DNA of 64,000 nucleotides from Roseovarius sp. Pro17 (GCF_035599575.1 NZ_CP141179.1:1178001-1242000); one strand, 5' to 3'; shown: positions 18,721 to 31,103, counted from the first letter of the stretch. Notes: generated by a model not told the origin, from the letters alone. Program-made: numbers and translations.

Positions 18721-19305
18721 GTGACGGCACCAGAGGAAGTACTGAAGTTCTGGCTCGACGAAGTCGGCGAACAGGGCTGGTATGCATCAACCAAGGCGCT
18801 GGACACCCAGATCCGCGAGCGGTTCGAGGGCGCTTGGCGCAAGGCGCGCGAGGGTGCTTGTGGGCTGTGGTTGACCTATCCGACCGGAACGCTGGCTTAT
18901 ATCATCCTGATGGATCAGTTTTCGCGCAACATGTTTCGCGGCACGGGCGATGCCTTTGCCACTGACCGACATGCTGTCTCGGCTGCCAAGTTGGCGATCG
19001 GGCGCAAGTGGGACATGGCCATAGACGAGCCTGCGCGCCAGTTCTTTTACCTGCCGTTGATGCATTCCGAAAACCTGTGCGATCAGGACCGCTGTATCCG
19101 CCTGATTTGCGAGCGGATGCCGGAAACCGGGGCAGGGCAACTGCTGCACGCGCGCGCGCATCGCGATGTGATCCGCCAGTTCGGTCGTTTTCCCTATCGC
19201 AACGAGGCGCTTGGGCGCAAATCTACACTGGCCGAGATCGCCTACCTCAAGGCCGGAGCTTATGGCCACACTCTGCGCCAGCTACAGCAGAAGGACGCCG
19301 CCTGA
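18721..19305 (+). CDS. DUF924-family protein
   Basis: 194 residues matching the DUF924 pattern: an N-terminal VLKFWLDE, then LWLTYPTGTLAYIILMDQFSRNMFRG, then FYLPLMHSE, and FGRFPYRNEALGR near the end. The protein is all-helical with a TPR-like fold and probably cytosolic; no enzymatic activity is established. The start is GTG at 18721, preceded by GAGGAGCGAG. It stands alone between the MFS gene and lpdA. Confidence 0.9.
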   Translation: MTAPEEVLKFWLDEVGEQGWYASTKALDTQIRERFEGAWRKAREGACGLWLTYPTGTLAYIILMDQFSRNMFRGTGDAFATDRHAVSAAKLAIGRKWDMAIDEPARQFFYLPLMHSENLCDQDRCIRLICERMPETGAGQLLHARAHRDVIRQFGRFPYRNEALGRKSTLAEIAYLKAGAYGHTLRQLQQKDAA

Positions 19306-19392
19306 AGCATTTGGGCCCAAGTAAAATCAGATTGCCGCGTCCGGAAACGGGGGCGGCGTTTGCATTTGTGCCAGATGCGTTGTGCATATCTG

Positions 19393-19429
19393 CGAGGTGC
19401 TTTAACCTTAAACCATATTCAGCACCTCG
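19393..19429 (+). promoter_or_regulatory. Leader hairpin abutting the lpdA ribosome-binding site
   Basis: A perfect 9-bp stem CGAGGTGCT (19393-19401)/AGCACCTCG (19421-19429), with a 19-nt AT-rich loop. The last stem base is the first G of the GGAG Shine-Dalgarno sequence (19429-19432) of lpdA. If transcribed, it could limit ribosome access. As DNA it could instead be an operator dyad. The structure is seen directly; any role is inferred. Confidence 0.45.
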
Positions 19430-19438
19430 GAGATGCAC

Positions 19439-20836
19439 ATGGCCCCCAAATCCTTTGATATGATCGTGATCGGCGCTGGTCCCGGCGGCTATGTCGCCGC
19501 TATACGTGGCGCGCAGTTGGGTCTGTCTGTCGCCATCGTCGAGCGTGAGCATATGGGCGGCATCTGCCTCAACTGGGGCTGCATCCCGACCAAAGCGATG
19601 CTGCGCAGTTCAGAGGTGTTTCACCTCATGCACCGCGCCAAGGAGTTTGGGCTGAAGGTCGAAAAGGTCGACTATGATCTAGACGCCGTCATCAAACGCT
19701 CGCGCGGGGTGGCCAAGCAGCTGTCTGACGGAATCGGCCACCTGATGAAGAAGAATAAGATCAACGTGTTCCGAGGCGAAGCTAAACTGCCTGCCAAGGG
19801 CAAGGTAGCCGTGAAGATGGACAAGGGCGACGATGAGGAATTGACGTCAAAGCATATCGTGCTGGCACCGGGCGCACGCGCGCGCGAATTGCCGGGGCTT
19901 GAGGCCGACGGCGATCTGGTCTGGACCTACAAGCACGCGCTGGTGCCGCCACGAATGCCGAAAAAGCTGCTGATTATCGGATCGGGCGCAATCGGGATGG
20001 AATTCGCCAGCTTTTACAACACGTTAGGGTCTGAAACGACCGTGGTAGAGGTGATGGATCGCATCCTGCCGGTCGAAGACGCCGAAATCTCGAAGTTCGC
20101 TAAAAAGCAGTTTGAAAAGCAAGGGATGAAAATCCTGCAAAAGGCAGGCGTCAAGAAACTGGATCGCGGCAAAGGCAAGGTGACGGCCCATATCGAGGTG
20201 AACGGCAAGGTCGAAAAGCAGGACTTTGACACCGTGATTTCCGCCGTTGGCATCGTTGGCAATGTCGAAAACCTCGGGTTGGAAGATCTGGGCGTGAAAA
20301 TCGACCGTACCCACGTCCTGACGGACGAATATTGCCGCACGGATGTGGACGGCCTCTATGCCATCGGTGACATCGCTGGCGCGCCTTGGCTGGCACACAA
20401 GGCCAGCCACGAGGGCACTATGGTGGCCGAGCTGATTGCGGGCAAGCATCCCCATCCGGTCAAGCCAAACAGCATAGCGGGCTGTACCTATTCCAATCCC
20501 CAGATCGCCAGCGTCGGCTACACCGAGGCCAAAGCCAAGGAGTTGGGGTACGACATCAAGGTCGGGCGTTTCCCCTTCATCGGCAACGGCAAGGCCATCG
20601 CGCTCGGCGAGGCCGAAGGCATGGTGAAAACCATTTTTGACGCCAAGACAGGGGAGCTGTTGGGCGCGCACATGATCGGCGCGGAAGTGACGGAACTTAT
20701 CCAAGGCTATGTCGTCGGTCGCCAGTTGGAGACAACCGAAGAGGACCTGATGAACACCGTCTTCCCGCATCCCACCCTTAGCGAAATGATGCATGAAAGC
20801 GTGCTGGATGCCTATGGCCGCGTCATCCACATGTAG
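19439..20836 (+). CDS. lpdA: Dihydrolipoyl dehydrogenase (E3)
   Basis: 465 residues. The FAD site IGAGPGGYVAAIRG is at the N-terminus, the redox disulfide is in GGICLNWGCIP, and the NAD-binding motif is IIGSGAIGMEFA. The C-terminal interface carries the His/Glu base pair in FPHPTLSEMMHE. It reoxidises dihydrolipoamide in pyruvate or 2-oxoglutarate dehydrogenase; no E1 or E2 gene is in the window. I prefer ATG at 19439 to the ATG at 19433 because GGAG (19429-19432) is then 6 bp away. The methyltransferase gene follows after 10 bp. Confidence 0.96.
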   Translation: MAPKSFDMIVIGAGPGGYVAAIRGAQLGLSVAIVEREHMGGICLNWGCIPTKAMLRSSEVFHLMHRAKEFGLKVEKVDYDLDAVIKRSRGVAKQLSDGIGHLMKKNKINVFRGEAKLPAKGKVAVKMDKGDDEELTSKHIVLAPGARARELPGLEADGDLVWTYKHALVPPRMPKKLLIIGSGAIGMEFASFYNTLGSETTVVEVMDRILPVEDAEISKFAKKQFEKQGMKILQKAGVKKLDRGKGKVTAHIEVNGKVEKQDFDTVISAVGIVGNVENLGLEDLGVKIDRTHVLTDEYCRTDVDGLYAIGDIAGAPWLAHKASHEGTMVAELIAGKHPHPVKPNSIAGCTYSNPQIASVGYTEAKAKELGYDIKVGRFPFIGNGKAIALGEAEGMVKTIFDAKTGELLGAHMIGAEVTELIQGYVVGRQLETTEEDLMNTVFPHPTLSEMMHESVLDAYGRVIHM

Positions 20837-20846
20837 GCCTTAAGCG

Positions 20847-21407
20847 GTGCCGTCACTCAACCGAATCGTGATGCAACGCACCTCGCGCTCGTGGCTCGAG
20901 GCATTGCCGTTGGCCGCGATGGACGCCGGCGAAATCTCGGGCAAGAATGGGCGGCGTTACGATTTTCAGAGCTACGCGCAGTTTCGTTATCCTGAATATG
21001 ACATCTGCGACGCCCCGTTCCTAAGCAAGGACGGGCTGGTGCAAAAGTTCGATATCATCCTGGCCAACCAGGTATGGGAGCATCTGGACCGCCCCCATGC
21101 CGCCACCCGCAATGTGCTGCGGATGCTGCGTATGGGCGGCTATTTTTGGCTGGCCGTGCCGTTTTTCGTGCGCTACCACGGCGCTCCGCATGATTGTAGC
21201 CGTTGGAGCGCGCGGGGGCTGAAAAACCTGCTGGTCGAGGCGGGCTTTGAGCCTGCGCATATCCGGGCCGAGCAGTGGGGCAATCGGCAGGCCGCCGCCC
21301 GCAATCTGGAAGATAAATGGCCGCCCAATTACGATCCCGAAACAGACGATCTGACCAATGATCCGAACTTTCCGATCTGCGCATGGGCATTGGCGCAAAA
21401 GGTCTAG
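20847..21407 (+). CDS. Class I SAM-dependent methyltransferase-like protein
   Basis: 186 residues from a GTG at 20847; ATG at 20871 is an alternative. The second half of a type-11 methyltransferase fold is clear: FDIILANQVWEHLDRP (motif II/III), LRMLRMGGYFWLAVPFF (post-II) and a YHGAPHDCSRWSARGLKNLL block typical of sugar or lipid methyltransferases. The usual Gly-rich SAM motif I is not evident in the short N-terminus, so the fold looks reduced or the SAM site is atypical. It lies just after lpdA, probably on one transcript. Substrate unknown. Confidence 0.78.
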   Translation: MPSLNRIVMQRTSRSWLEALPLAAMDAGEISGKNGRRYDFQSYAQFRYPEYDICDAPFLSKDGLVQKFDIILANQVWEHLDRPHAATRNVLRMLRMGGYFWLAVPFFVRYHGAPHDCSRWSARGLKNLLVEAGFEPAHIRAEQWGNRQAAARNLEDKWPPNYDPETDDLTNDPNFPICAWALAQKV

Positions 21408-21754
21408 CCTACCTTGTCACGCAGGTATTCGCGTAGCGCCACGGCATTGTTGTGCGCCTCGTCCTTTGCACCGTAGATCAGTGTCACGCGGCCTGCCTTC
21501 ACCCGTTCGATCAGATCATCTACCGCGTCGCTGCTGTCTAGCTCCTTGCGATACCGGCTCTGGAATTCATCCCATTTGTCCGGATCGTGATCGAACCACT
21601 TGCGCAGATCGTCGCTGGGCGCGACATTCTTGCACCAATCGTCCAGCTTTAGGTCGTCTTTGGCGACGCCGCGCGGCCAGAGCCGGTCGACCAGCACGCG
21701 GTAGCCGTCATTTTCGGCCATGTCCTCGTAGGCGCGTCTCGTGCGGATATCCAT
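21404..21754 (-). CDS. DUF488-family protein
   Basis: 116 residues from ATG at 21754, chosen because AGGAGG lies 6 bp upstream; the frame is open further to 21856 but without similarity. Family marks are RVLVDRLWPRGV near the start, APSDDLRKWFDHDPDKWDEF in the middle and VTLIYGAKDEAHNNA near the end. DUF488 proteins are small cytosolic proteins of uncertain function. The stop overlaps the end of the convergent methyltransferase gene by 4 bp. Confidence 0.92.
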   Translation of the reverse strand: MDIRTRRAYEDMAENDGYRVLVDRLWPRGVAKDDLKLDDWCKNVAPSDDLRKWFDHDPDKWDEFQSRYRKELDSSDAVDDLIERVKAGRVTLIYGAKDEAHNNAVALREYLRDKVG

Positions 21755-21811
21755 GATATGCCTCCTTTGATCGTCAACTGCCGGGGGATCACTTTGGTTT
21801 CTATAATACGC

Positions 21812-21826
21812 GTTCCACTTTCGTTC
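21812..21826 (+). promoter_or_regulatory. LexA (SOS) box in front of uvrA
   Basis: GTTC (21812-21815), seven bases, GTTC (21823-21826): an exact match to the GTTC-N7-GTTC direct repeat recognised by alphaproteobacterial LexA. It lies 65 bp upstream of the uvrA start, where LexA would block the promoter. Confidence 0.85.
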
Positions 21827-21890
21827 GCAAATATGGGTTGGAAGCGCGCGCACCATACACTATCTGTTAAGCCTCAACCCCGGGGGCATC

Positions 21891-24749
<2,859 letters not shown>

Positions 24750-24778
24750 GATCGCGCGGCGCGCATGAGCGGCGTTTC

Positions 24779-26041
24779 TCAGCCGGTGCAGCCCTCTGTG
24801 GCTGCGGTGTCGTCGAACCACGCCTTGGCGGTGGCCAGATCAGCGGGCTTTCCCAGAAAATAGCCTTGGGCGAGTGGTACGCCCAGGTCGTGCAACGTGG
24901 TCAGCTCGCCCTCTGTTTCGATACCTTCGGCGACGATAGCTGCGTTGATTTCAACAGCGAACCGGACCAATGCAGCACCCAGTGAGCGGCGCACGATATC
25001 CTCGTCGATCCGGTTGGTCAGCGAAATGTCCAATTTAATGATGTCGGGATGCAGGCGCACGATATGCTGGAGACCGGAATACCCCGCCCCGGCGTCGTCG
25101 ATTGCCAGCCGCACACCGCGAAAGCGCAAAGTGTCCAGCTCGCTCAGCAGGCTGTCGTAGCAATCGACCATGGAATGCTCGGTCACTTCCAGCACGATGC
25201 GCTCTGCGGGCCAATGCTTGAACACGTCGCCGAGGCGACCCGACGCGACCGTCGCCGGTGAGGCGTTGACCGAGACATAAATGCTGGGGGGCAGTTGGTT
25301 CAGCGCGATCAGGGCCTGTTCGATAACGCAAATTTCCAGATCAGCCTGTAGGCCGACAGTCGCCGCATCGTCGAACCACAGATTCGGAGGGCGGTAGGGC
25401 TGAGCGCGAAAACGGCAGAGCGCCTCAAAGCCTTTTGGGCGGCGCGCTGCGGCGTCCATGATCGGCTGATAGACCACATCGAAATCGCGACTTTGAAGTA
25501 TCGCCTTGATTGCGGTGGCGGTCGTATCATACGTTACACGCTCAGCGATCCTGCCGTTCACCTGCTCGGCTGAAAGGCCTGCGAAGGCGCGCATTACGGC
25601 AAGGTCGCGCTGTGTCAGATCAGGCTTGGCCGTGCGGCTAAGACAGCAGAACATGCCGTATGCACTGCCATCGCGTCGCCGGATCGGTACGCTGACATGG
25701 CTCTTGATCGGTATGGCACTGGTCAATGGTATATCGCGGCAGAGCGGTTCGTTGGCTGTGTCGGGGATCAGTTCTGGCAGGCGTCCGGCCAGAATATGGC
25801 GGCAGTAGACGTCATCCAGCGGCATGGTGGCGCCGACATAGGCCGTATCCTCGAATCCCGGTGCACTGACGGCACGGAACACCAGATCGTCGCCGATGAA
25901 CTCCGACAGATACGCCACCTCCATACCCAGATGACTGCGCACGAATTCCAATGCGGAATGGATCGTATCATCCCCGCTTAGGGTCGGAACATTTGCGATG
26001 GCAGTGAGCATGGCAGCCGGATCGGCGACTGTATGGGGCAT
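24779..26041 (-). CDS. GAF-EAL protein, predicted c-di-GMP phosphodiesterase
   Basis: 420 residues from ATG at 26041, with AAAGG 7 bp upstream. The N-terminal GAF domain spans about 12-155 (with VSVPIRRRDGSAYGMFCC). The EAL domain spans about 175-410: FEALCRF (the EAL triad), SVNASP, VLEVTEHS, IDDAGAGYSG in place of the commoner DDFGTG, IIKLDISL, and AEGIETEGEL. The catalytic acids and Lys appear to be retained, so it is probably an active phosphodiesterase that lowers c-di-GMP in response to a ligand or redox cue bound by GAF. It converges on uvrA. Confidence 0.92.
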   Translation of the reverse strand: MPHTVADPAAMLTAIANVPTLSGDDTIHSALEFVRSHLGMEVAYLSEFIGDDLVFRAVSAPGFEDTAYVGATMPLDDVYCRHILAGRLPELIPDTANEPLCRDIPLTSAIPIKSHVSVPIRRRDGSAYGMFCCLSRTAKPDLTQRDLAVMRAFAGLSAEQVNGRIAERVTYDTTATAIKAILQSRDFDVVYQPIMDAAARRPKGFEALCRFRAQPYRPPNLWFDDAATVGLQADLEICVIEQALIALNQLPPSIYVSVNASPATVASGRLGDVFKHWPAERIVLEVTEHSMVDCYDSLLSELDTLRFRGVRLAIDDAGAGYSGLQHIVRLHPDIIKLDISLTNRIDEDIVRRSLGAALVRFAVEINAAIVAEGIETEGELTTLHDLGVPLAQGYFLGKPADLATAKAWFDDTAATEGCTG

Positions 26042-26141
26042 CGGTAAACCTTTGCATTGCGCGGTATGCCCCAGAGTAGGGGCCAAAACCTGACCAAAGG
26101 ATTTAGTTCCGCCCATCGCGGGAAGATCAATGCAAAAGATT

Positions 26142-27257
26142 TTATGTATTCGTCTTGCGAGGCGGATCGTCCGAAGCAGGCGCGGCCGAGCGCCGCGTGC
26201 GCACGGTGCTGTCGCCCAAAAAATGCCCCATAGGCTTGAGCCCGTCAATCTCGTCGCAGACAATCTTGACCACAATTAGCACCGGCACGGCGACGACCAT
26301 GCCGACAATAGACCAAATATAGGCGAAAAAGGCCACGATCAGGAACAGGATCGGCGTGTTCAGCTGCATCCGGCGCGCGATCACAAGCGGCGTGACGATC
26401 TGGCCCTCCAGTGAGGTGAGGAGCATGTAGGTCGCAAACACGCCAATCGCCTCCCATCCGGTATCAAGTGAAACGTAGGCGACAAGCGCCGCGATGCCTG
26501 CACCCACGACAGCCCCGAGAAACGGCACGAAATTCAGCGCAAAGGCCATGGCCCCGATGGCGATGGCGTTAGGCACCTCCCAGAGGTACATAGCCGCACC
26601 GATAGAGAGGCCCAGCCCGGCATTGATAATGGCAATCCCGCCCAGATAGCGGCTTAGCCGGTCCTCAATGGTCTTGATGATCTCGACGGCGCGGCGCTTG
26701 TCTTGCAGCTTGGGCAGGCTTTGGACTGTACGCAGTGCAAAGAAGTCGCCCGAACCAATAAGAAAGAAGGTCAGGAAGATAGCAAAGATAATCTGACTCA
26801 TCACCTTGGGCGCCATGGTGAGAATGGTTATAGAGGTCGATGCTTCGGACACGACCTCAACCTCCATTGCCGGTGTTGCATCAGCATTGCTGACCGCGTC
26901 ATCAATGGCTTTGGCCGCCTCGTTGACCTTGGCCAGCGTGCCGCTGCTGTCGCCCAGTTTGGCCTGCATTTCCTGCATCAGACGCGGCATATCGTCGATC
27001 AGATTTGTCACAGGTTCGGCGAACCAGGCGATGGCGACTCCGACTATGACGAACAGGATTGATGTGAAAAACGTCGCGATCACCATATTTGGCAAGCCCA
27101 TACGTTCGAGCACGCGACGTGGCCTGCTAAAGACGAAGTAGGACAGGATCGCCGCTGTTACCGGAATCAAAAAATTTGCGGCAGCCACGAGGGCCACCAC
27201 CAATATCACGATGAAAATGCCAATTAGCGGCACATATATGCGTTTTTGTGCCTTCAA
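26142..27257 (-). CDS. AI-2E/PerM-family membrane protein
   Basis: 371 residues. The N-terminal pair of helices (about 8-35 and 60-85), a cytosolic/periplasmic helical region (about 85-155) and the C-terminal helix bundle with the GLSIGAAMYLW and LNFVPFLGAVVGAGIAALVAY segments match the AI-2E (UPF0118) family. Members include sodium/proton antiporters and proposed AI-2 exporters; the true substrate here is unknown. The C-terminal tail is basic and disordered. Confidence 0.92.
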   Translation of the reverse strand: MKAQKRIYVPLIGIFIVILVVALVAAANFLIPVTAAILSYFVFSRPRRVLERMGLPNMVIATFFTSILFVIVGVAIAWFAEPVTNLIDDMPRLMQEMQAKLGDSSGTLAKVNEAAKAIDDAVSNADATPAMEVEVVSEASTSITILTMAPKVMSQIIFAIFLTFFLIGSGDFFALRTVQSLPKLQDKRRAVEIIKTIEDRLSRYLGGIAIINAGLGLSIGAAMYLWEVPNAIAIGAMAFALNFVPFLGAVVGAGIAALVAYVSLDTGWEAIGVFATYMLLTSLEGQIVTPLVIARRMQLNTPILFLIVAFFAYIWSIVGMVVAVPVLIVVKIVCDEIDGLKPMGHFLGDSTVRTRRSAAPASDDPPRKTNT

Positions 27258-27348
27258 CTTGGATATGTCCCCCTGAACGCCCTACGTCCTATCAGGCATA
27301 ACGTCCATTTCGGGCCTGCGGTTCCTGTGGATTTTGAAGCGCGAGGTT

Positions 27349-28221
27349 TTAGCCACGCCCACGTGCCGCAAAGCGGGGCAGCATGGCGCTGAAATCGCGG
27401 CCCTTGCCGTCTTCCTGCTCGACAAACTTCGCATAAAGCGCGCGTGCGGCAGCTCCAAGCGGCGTGTCGGCATCGGCGGCCTCGGCGGCCTGCTGTGCCA
27501 GCGTCAGATCCTTCAACATCAGTTCAGCGGCAAAGCCGGGCGTATAGTCGTTGTCGGCAGGACTTTTGGGGCCGATGCCGGGCGCGGGGCAGTAGGCGTT
27601 CATCGACCAGCTATAGCCCGACGATGTGCTGACCACATCGAACATTGCCTGACGGTCCAGCCCCAGTTTGTCGGCCAGCGCAAACGCCTCGCAGGTGACG
27701 ATCATCGTCGCGCCGAGGATCATGTTGTTGCAGATCTTGGCCGCCTGACCATTGCCCGACGGCCCGCAGTGCACGGCCTTTTGGCCCATGATGTCAAAAA
27801 GCGGCTTGGCGGTCGCAAAGCCGGCTTCGTCGCCGCCGACCATGAAGGTCAGAGTGCCGCTTGACGCCCCGCCGGTGCCACCGGATACAGGTGCGTCAAG
27901 GGCCGATAGTCCGGCCTTCTGCGCGTCGTCTGCGACATCGCGAGCGCTGGTCACATCGACGGTCGAGCAGTCGAGGAACACCGCGCCCTTGCTCATGACG
28001 GGGATGATCTGGGCCGCCACGCTGCGCAAGATATCGCCGTTTGGTAGCATGGTGATGACTACCTCGGCATCCTTGGCGGCGTCTTCGGCGTTGGCCGCCT
28101 TGGTGACGCCCTCGGCGCTGACGCCAGCGGGGTCAAAGCCTGTCACGTCATGTCCGGCAGCGGCCAGATTGGCCGCCATCGGCCCGCCCATGTTGCCTAG
28201 TCCGATGAAGCCGATTTGCAT
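27349..28221 (-). CDS. mmsB: 3-hydroxyisobutyrate dehydrogenase
   Basis: 290 residues. The Rossmann motif GLGNMGGPMAANLAAAGH is at the N-terminus, the substrate-binding DAPVSGGTGGASSGTLT follows, and the catalytic Lys region is GNGQAAKICNNM, all typical of beta-hydroxyacid dehydrogenases. It oxidises 3-hydroxyisobutyrate to methylmalonate semialdehyde with NAD in valine degradation. mmsA, the next enzyme of the pathway, lies 1.4 kb away on the same strand, separated by a YbdK-type ligase gene, which supports the assignment over glyoxylate/tartronate reductases. Confidence 0.94.
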   Translation of the reverse strand: MQIGFIGLGNMGGPMAANLAAAGHDVTGFDPAGVSAEGVTKAANAEDAAKDAEVVITMLPNGDILRSVAAQIIPVMSKGAVFLDCSTVDVTSARDVADDAQKAGLSALDAPVSGGTGGASSGTLTFMVGGDEAGFATAKPLFDIMGQKAVHCGPSGNGQAAKICNNMILGATMIVTCEAFALADKLGLDRQAMFDVVSTSSGYSWSMNAYCPAPGIGPKSPADNDYTPGFAAELMLKDLTLAQQAAEAADADTPLGAAARALYAKFVEQEDGKGRDFSAMLPRFAARGRG

Positions 28222-28342
28222 GATGTGCCCTTTCTGCGTCTGAATTTATCGCACAGTATCGCCATCGACGGGGCAGGGGCAATGCCGACCGGGGGCGGAA
28301 TTCGATCGAATGCCCCAGCGCAAAGTGCTTGTTTTGTGGCGC

Positions 28343-29476
28343 TCAAAGATCGGCGTGGAATTCGTCGATCATATGCGCGACGACAGCGCGCAGGGCGGAA
28401 TCGCGGTCCTTGCCTGCGTCCAGCGCGGCCTGATAGACGCGCCTCTGGCGATCGGCGCTGGTACCGTTTGCCGCGATATCGCGGGCGCGCGACACCTCGC
28501 TGGCCGAGCCGAAATGCACCGCGTCTTCGGCAATCAGTTCCAGCATCTCGCCCATCAGCGTCTCGAACGGGACGATCTGGCCGAGGCCAAAGTCGATCAA
28601 CCCCTCGCGCACGCCATAGCGCTGCGCGCGCCAACGGTTCTCAGAGATCAGAAAACTCTCGTAAATGCGCCACCGTTGGTTCTTCACCGACAGCCGCCAC
28701 AGCATCCGCGACAGCGCCTGCGTCAGCGCGGCCAGCGTCAATGCGTCCTCCATCCGAGGCTGCACGTCGCAAATACGCGACTCGATGGTTGGGTATTTGG
28801 ACGAAGGGCGCAGATCCCACCAGATTTTCGAGGCGTCCTCAATCACGCCCAGATCGGTCAGCACACCCACCGCGCGCTCAAATTCGCCAAAGCTGCTCAT
28901 GCGGGGCGGCAGGCCGGTGCGGGGCAGGTTGTCAAAGACGGTCAGGCGGTAGCTGTCGAGGCCGGTGTCATGCCCCTGCCAGAACGGTGAGGAGCAGCTA
29001 AGTGCCAGAAGGTGCGGCAGAAAATAGCTGAGCTGGTTCATTATGTCGATGCGCCGGTCCGGCGCGCCTACGGCGACATGCACATGCATCCCGCAGATCA
29101 GCATGCGCCGCACGACGCCCGCCAGATCGGCCGAGAGGTTATTGTAGCGGTCCTTGTCGGTGTGCTTCTGCTCGCGCCAGTCCGAGAACGGATGACAGGA
29201 GGCAGCGATGGGGGCGAGGCCGAATTTGTCGGCCTCGTGTGCAACGCAGGCGCGCAGGCGGCGCAAATCATCGCGCGCCTCGCCAATAGTGGCGCAGACC
29301 TTGGTCCCGATTTCGATCTGACAGTTTAGGAACTCGGGGCTGACCTGGTCTTGCAGTTCGCTGCTGCAGGCCTCCATCAGGGCGTCCGGCGCCTCGGCCA
29401 GTGCCATCGTCTCGCGGTCGACCAAGAGGTATTCCTCTTCGATGCCGATGGTAAAGTCAGGCTCATTCAGGGTCAT
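28343..29476 (-). CDS. YbdK-type carboxylate-amine ligase (GCS2 family)
   Basis: 377 residues from ATG at 29476, preceded by AGGAG; the frame runs further up to 29542 without similarity. The signature [13 protein letters not shown] at the start, GMHVHVAVG in the middle and [13 protein letters not shown] later are those of the weak gamma-glutamyl-cysteine ligase family 2 (YbdK). The reaction is probably an ATP-dependent ligation of a carboxylate to an amine, but the physiological substrate is unsettled. It interrupts the mmsB-mmsA pair. Confidence 0.92.
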   Translation of the reverse strand: MTLNEPDFTIGIEEEYLLVDRETMALAEAPDALMEACSSELQDQVSPEFLNCQIEIGTKVCATIGEARDDLRRLRACVAHEADKFGLAPIAASCHPFSDWREQKHTDKDRYNNLSADLAGVVRRMLICGMHVHVAVGAPDRRIDIMNQLSYFLPHLLALSCSSPFWQGHDTGLDSYRLTVFDNLPRTGLPPRMSSFGEFERAVGVLTDLGVIEDASKIWWDLRPSSKYPTIESRICDVQPRMEDALTLAALTQALSRMLWRLSVKNQRWRIYESFLISENRWRAQRYGVREGLIDFGLGQIVPFETLMGEMLELIAEDAVHFGSASEVSRARDIAANGTSADRQRRVYQAALDAGKDRDSALRAVVAHMIDEFHADL

Positions 29477-29561
29477 GCGCGTCTCCTGTGCCGGGTGGCC
29501 AGCAAAGCGCAGGTGGAGCCGCGTGCCAAGATAATTCTGCAAATTATCGTTGGGTCAGCGA

Positions 29562-29592
29562 AAAACGCCCGGTCGCGGGGACCGGGCGTTTT
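29562..29592 (-). terminator. Rho-independent terminator of mmsA
   Basis: A perfect 13-bp stem (AAAACGCCCGGTC/GACCGGGCGTTTT) with a 5-nt loop, 12 bp past the mmsA stop. On the minus strand it runs ...GGGCGTTTTTCGC, a classical terminator. It ends the mmsA transcript before ybdK, so mmsA and mmsB are not simply one operon. Confidence 0.9.
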
Positions 29593-29603
29593 GGAGTTCT
29601 GGA

Positions 29604-31103
29604 TCAATCGGCGAGTTTGAAGTGGAACTCGCCGCCCTCCTTGATGCCGGAGGGCCAGCGCGATGTGACGGTCTTGGTCTTGGTATAGAACTTGAACGCG
29701 TCCGGCCCGTACTGGTTAAGATCGCCGAAGCCCGATTTTTTCCACCCGCCGAAAGTGTAATGCGCCAGCGGAACCGGGATGGGGAAGTTGATGCCGACCA
29801 TGCCGACATTCACGCGAGACGCGAAATCGCGCGCCGCATCGCCATCGCGGGTAAAGATCGCGGTGCCGTTGCCCATCTCGTGATCCGAGGCCAGTTTCAG
29901 CGCCTCTTCGTAGTTGCCCGCGCGCACAGTGGTCAGAACCGGGCCGAATATTTCCTGCTTATAGATGTCCATGTCGGGCGTCACCTTGTCGAACAGGTGC
30001 GGGCCGACGAAAAAGCCATCCTCATAGCCTTGCAGATTGAAATTACGCCCATCGACGACCAGTTCAGCGCCCTGATCGATGCCGGACTGAACGAGGCCAA
30101 GGATACGCTCTTTGGCGGCTGCGGTCACGACGGGGCCATAATCGACATCGCTTTCGCCGGTATATGGACCGACCTTCAACGCCTCGATGCGCGGGACCAG
30201 TTTTTCGATCAGCTTGTCCGCCGTCTCATCCCCCACGGGAACAGCGACGGAAATCGCCATGCAGCGTTCACCCGCTGCGCCATAACCTGCGCCGATCAGC
30301 GCGTCGGCGGCTTGATCGAGATCCGCATCGGGCATGATGATCATATGGTTCTTGGCACCGCCAAAGCACTGCGCGCGCTTGCCGTTGCTGCAGGCACGTC
30401 CATAGATATACTGCGCAATGGGCGTCGAGCCGACAAAGGCGACGGCCTGGATCGTGTCGTTGTCGAGGATCGCGTCGACCGATTCCTTGTCGCCGTTGAC
30501 CACTTGGCAGACGCCATCGGGCAGGCCTGCCTCGGTCCAGAGTTCGGCCAGCATCAGCGGGCAGGAAGGGTCGCGCTCGCTGGGCTTGATGATGACGGCG
30601 TTACCTGCCGCAATCGCCGGGCCCATTTTCCACATTGGGATCATGGCAGGAAAGTTGAAGGGCGTGATGCCCGCAACCACGCCCAGCGGCTGGCGCGTCG
30701 AGTAGATGTCGATGCCGGTGCTGGCGCTGCCGGAATACTCACCCTTCAGGAAATGCGGCGCGCCGATGCAGAATTCGATGACTTCCATGCCGCGCTGCAC
30801 GTCGCCCTTTGCATCGGGGATCGTCTTGCCATGCTCGCGGCTGATCGCCTCGGCCAGCTTGTCCATGTCACGGTTGATCAGGCGCACGTATTCCATCATC
30901 ACGCGGGCGCGTTTCTGCGGGTTGACGGCGGCCCATTCCACTTGCGCCTTGGCGGCGTCGGCGACGGCGCTGTTCAGTTCTTCTACCGAGGCCAGCGGGC
31001 ATTTCGCCTGCACTTCGCCGGTCGCGGGGTTATAGACATCAGCGAAACGGCCCGACGTGCCTTTGACATGCTTGCCGTTGATGTAATGTGTCAGTTCAGT
31101 CAT
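29604..31103 (-). CDS. mmsA: Methylmalonate-semialdehyde dehydrogenase (acylating)
   Basis: 499 residues from ATG at 31103. An in-frame ATG four codons earlier (31115) overlaps the GGAGG ribosome site, so I reject it. The CoA-dependent aldehyde dehydrogenase shows FNFPAMIPMWK, the NAD site FVGSTPIAQ, and the nucleophile region AGERCMAISVAVPVG with the active Cys. It converts methylmalonate semialdehyde to propionyl-CoA and CO2 in valine (and myo-inositol) catabolism. Divergent from a LysR-type gene that may control it. Confidence 0.96.
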   Translation of the reverse strand: MTELTHYINGKHVKGTSGRFADVYNPATGEVQAKCPLASVEELNSAVADAAKAQVEWAAVNPQKRARVMMEYVRLINRDMDKLAEAISREHGKTIPDAKGDVQRGMEVIEFCIGAPHFLKGEYSGSASTGIDIYSTRQPLGVVAGITPFNFPAMIPMWKMGPAIAAGNAVIIKPSERDPSCPLMLAELWTEAGLPDGVCQVVNGDKESVDAILDNDTIQAVAFVGSTPIAQYIYGRACSNGKRAQCFGGAKNHMIIMPDADLDQAADALIGAGYGAAGERCMAISVAVPVGDETADKLIEKLVPRIEALKVGPYTGESDVDYGPVVTAAAKERILGLVQSGIDQGAELVVDGRNFNLQGYEDGFFVGPHLFDKVTPDMDIYKQEIFGPVLTTVRAGNYEEALKLASDHEMGNGTAIFTRDGDAARDFASRVNVGMVGINFPIPVPLAHYTFGGWKKSGFGDLNQYGPDAFKFYTKTKTVTSRWPSGIKEGGEFHFKLAD

